This document shows, piece by piece, positions 62,883-64,000 of a stretch of 64,000 bases of DNA. A program made the translations under genes and the position numbers. Below the pieces are notes generated by a model that saw only the letters and a program-made list of their open reading frames with translations, was not told the DNA's origin and searched no databases. Source of the DNA: SIG78 sp045587205 (lineage in GTDB: Bacteria; Verrucomicrobiota; Lentisphaeria; Victivallales; Victivallaceae); contig JAZNBV010000047.1 in the NCBI GenBank assembly GCA_045587205.1, positions 1 to 64,000 of the forward strand, written 5' to 3'. How positions within the stretch are numbered: the stretch's first letter is position 1; the number at the start of each line of letters is the position of its first letter.

Positions 62883-64000
62883 TTATTTTTGATAAATGCA
62901 ATTCTGGCGGGTCAATTCGGCACGCAGTACGCTGCATTCTGGTATTTTCAATGCCGCAGCGATCCCCGCCGCCTGCCCCGAAGCAATGCAGGTTACATTC
63001 AGCCGCACTGCGCTGATCACCAGCGGATCGGCGGCAATGATGCGCCCCGCCGCCAGCAGATTGTCAAAACTTTTGCTGCGGAGTGCGCCGTAAGGGATCG
63101 CAGGATTTCCGGTAATGCGGCTGCCCCAGGGCGAAGCAAAGTTTTTGATGTAATGGCCGCCAAAGTAATTACCGCAAAGCGCCACGGCATCTTCGGGCGG
63201 TTCGGGATTTGCCATATCTTCCAGAGTCAGCGTGCGCCACCCTGCAATGCTGCGGGTGTAACGCACCCCCATAAGCGGAGCGATCTTGCTGACATAACAC
63301 TCGGCAAATTCGCTGAAATGTTTTTGCAGATACTCTACAATAAGGGGGATCTGCAAAAGCAGCTCGCGGTGCATAGCGTTGTACTGCAGCGGGTCGGCGG
63401 CATCGCCCGCGACGGCGGTCAGATTCAGCACCATTTCGTCATCCCGCGTCAGGGGCGTACCCATAAATTTATTCTGAATGGCAACGGGGAACGGGTACTC
63501 TTTGATAACTTCCTGAAAACGCTCCGCCACGGCAATTTTATCAAAATTTTTGATATTTCTGACCTTGAACATCAAGGTTTTGGTCATACTTAATTCAACT
63601 TCGGGGGTGACGGTTTCCGCCCCCGAAAGCACCGACAGCGAAGCATCGCCCGTAGCATCTACAAAAGCATCGGCAGCAAAATTCAGCAATTTGCCGCAAC
63701 ACTGTACTGAAATACTTTTAACTTGCCTCTGGCAGGTTTCCGCCCCGACGATATCGGCATTGAAAAGCATTTCAACACCCGCATCCGTCAGCATTTGCAT
63801 CATTATCTGCTGAATGATATCTTCATCGACTGATGCGTTGTTGCCGCGCCACACCAGAGCGTTGCGGCGTTCCAGAGCTTCAACAAGTTCATCGGCAATG
63901 CCGCCTGCACGGCGCGGGAAGGGCCAGCCGCTCAAAAAAGCGGTCAATGCATAAACTACTGAACCGCCGACCAGCGGAAGTCTGTCCACCAGCAGAACCG
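62883..64000 (-). CDS. FAD-dependent oxidoreductase (FAD_oxidored family), 5' end cut
   Basis: The frame is open to the window edge. The start of the visible part reads VLLVDRLPLVGG, the end of the FAD-binding beta-alpha-beta unit, so only about 20-30 N-terminal residues with the GxGxxG are missing. Motifs seen: ADAFVDATGDASLSVLSGAE, GVRYTRSIAGWRTLTLEDM and the C-terminal FDNLLAAGRIIAADPLVISAVR with GQAAGIAAAL. This is the FAD_oxidored (PF12831) type common beside polysaccharide genes in Lentisphaerota and Planctomycetota. It probably oxidises or reduces a sugar or sugar acid. Same strand as the beta-helix gene, 41 bases ahead. Confidence 0.9.
   Translation of the reverse strand, partial: VLLVDRLPLVGGSVVYALTAFLSGWPFPRRAGGIADELVEALERRNALVWRGNNASVDEDIIQQIMMQMLTDAGVEMLFNADIVGAETCQRQVKSISVQCCGKLLNFAADAFVDATGDASLSVLSGAETVTPEVELSMTKTLMFKVRNIKNFDKIAVAERFQEVIKEYPFPVAIQNKFMGTPLTRDDEMVLNLTAVAGDAADPLQYNAMHRELLLQIPLIVEYLQKHFSEFAECYVSKIAPLMGVRYTRSIAGWRTLTLEDMANPEPPEDAVALCGNYFGGHYIKNFASPWGSRITGNPAIPYGALRSKSFDNLLAAGRIIAADPLVISAVRLNVTCIASGQAAGIAAALKIPECSVLRAELTRQNCIYQK

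Noticed and set aside
1..64000. tRNA, rRNA, CRISPR arrays, prophage or transposase genes
   Set aside because: Intergenic gaps were read on both strands. No cloverleaf pattern, regularly spaced repeat or recombinase motif was found.

Overview
This window reads as chromosomal DNA from a member of the PVC superphylum, most likely Lentisphaerota (Victivallales-like). The reasons are: a Lentisphaerae-style prepilin with FTLIELLVVIAIIAILAA (49688-50425); a secretin/PilM cluster laid out like the type IV pilus locus of Akkermansia; secreted DUF4838, beta-helix and CBM9-like carbohydrate proteins; and a complete Gram-negative envelope set (MlaEFD, MreCD, PBP2). This assignment is inferred from family content, not from a marker gene. 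Base composition is near 50% GC except for the AT-rich left end.

Layout. (1) 1-4031: an accessory edge with the tail of a DNA/RNA endonuclease, an AT-rich orphan gene, and an MmeI-like single-polypeptide restriction-modification enzyme. (2) 4184-6578: M55 D-aminopeptidase, orphan hisF, hpf. (3) 6789-16837: a rightward run of HAD phosphatase, secreted DUF4838 protein, mlaEFD, galE, a CE15-like esterase, gpsA and a LmbE deacetylase, mostly envelope-lipid and sugar functions. (4) 26637-16958, leftward: a pilus or secretion operon, PilM(-PilN), a PilO/Amuc_1100-like protein, a zinc-ribbon/calcium-loop membrane protein and two tandem secretins. (5) 26977-35397: secG, tpiA, thyX, a sodium symporter, MATE and MFS transporters, typA. 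(6) 35566-39549: folE, then a tight four-gene operon of a GcvH homologue without its lipoyl lysine, a nitroreductase, an unknown protein and an AAA+-like ATPase. (7) 42336-39707: WecA-like transferase and D-aminoacylase. (8) 42526-46536: mreC-mreD-mrdA and a pteridine-reductase-like SDR. (9) 46665-50425: a large secreted carbohydrate-active protein plus the prepilin. (10) 54268-50974: gatB and a bifunctional homocysteine methyltransferase/MTHFR. (11) 59325-54456: icd, a PTS-IIA/CBS protein, an NhaD/ArsB-type permease, GNAT, TPR lipoprotein. (12) 64000-59441: FAD oxidoreductase (cut by the window end), secreted beta-helix protein, AraC/PocR regulator.

The most unusual items are a dispersed two-hairpin repeat found in two convergent intergenic regions with a compensatory base change, the GcvH homologue without lipoyl lysine in its four-gene operon, the tandem-secretin pilus locus with its zinc-ribbon protein, and the AT-rich gene coupled to the MmeI-like enzyme. 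No tRNA, rRNA, CRISPR array, transposase or phage module was seen.
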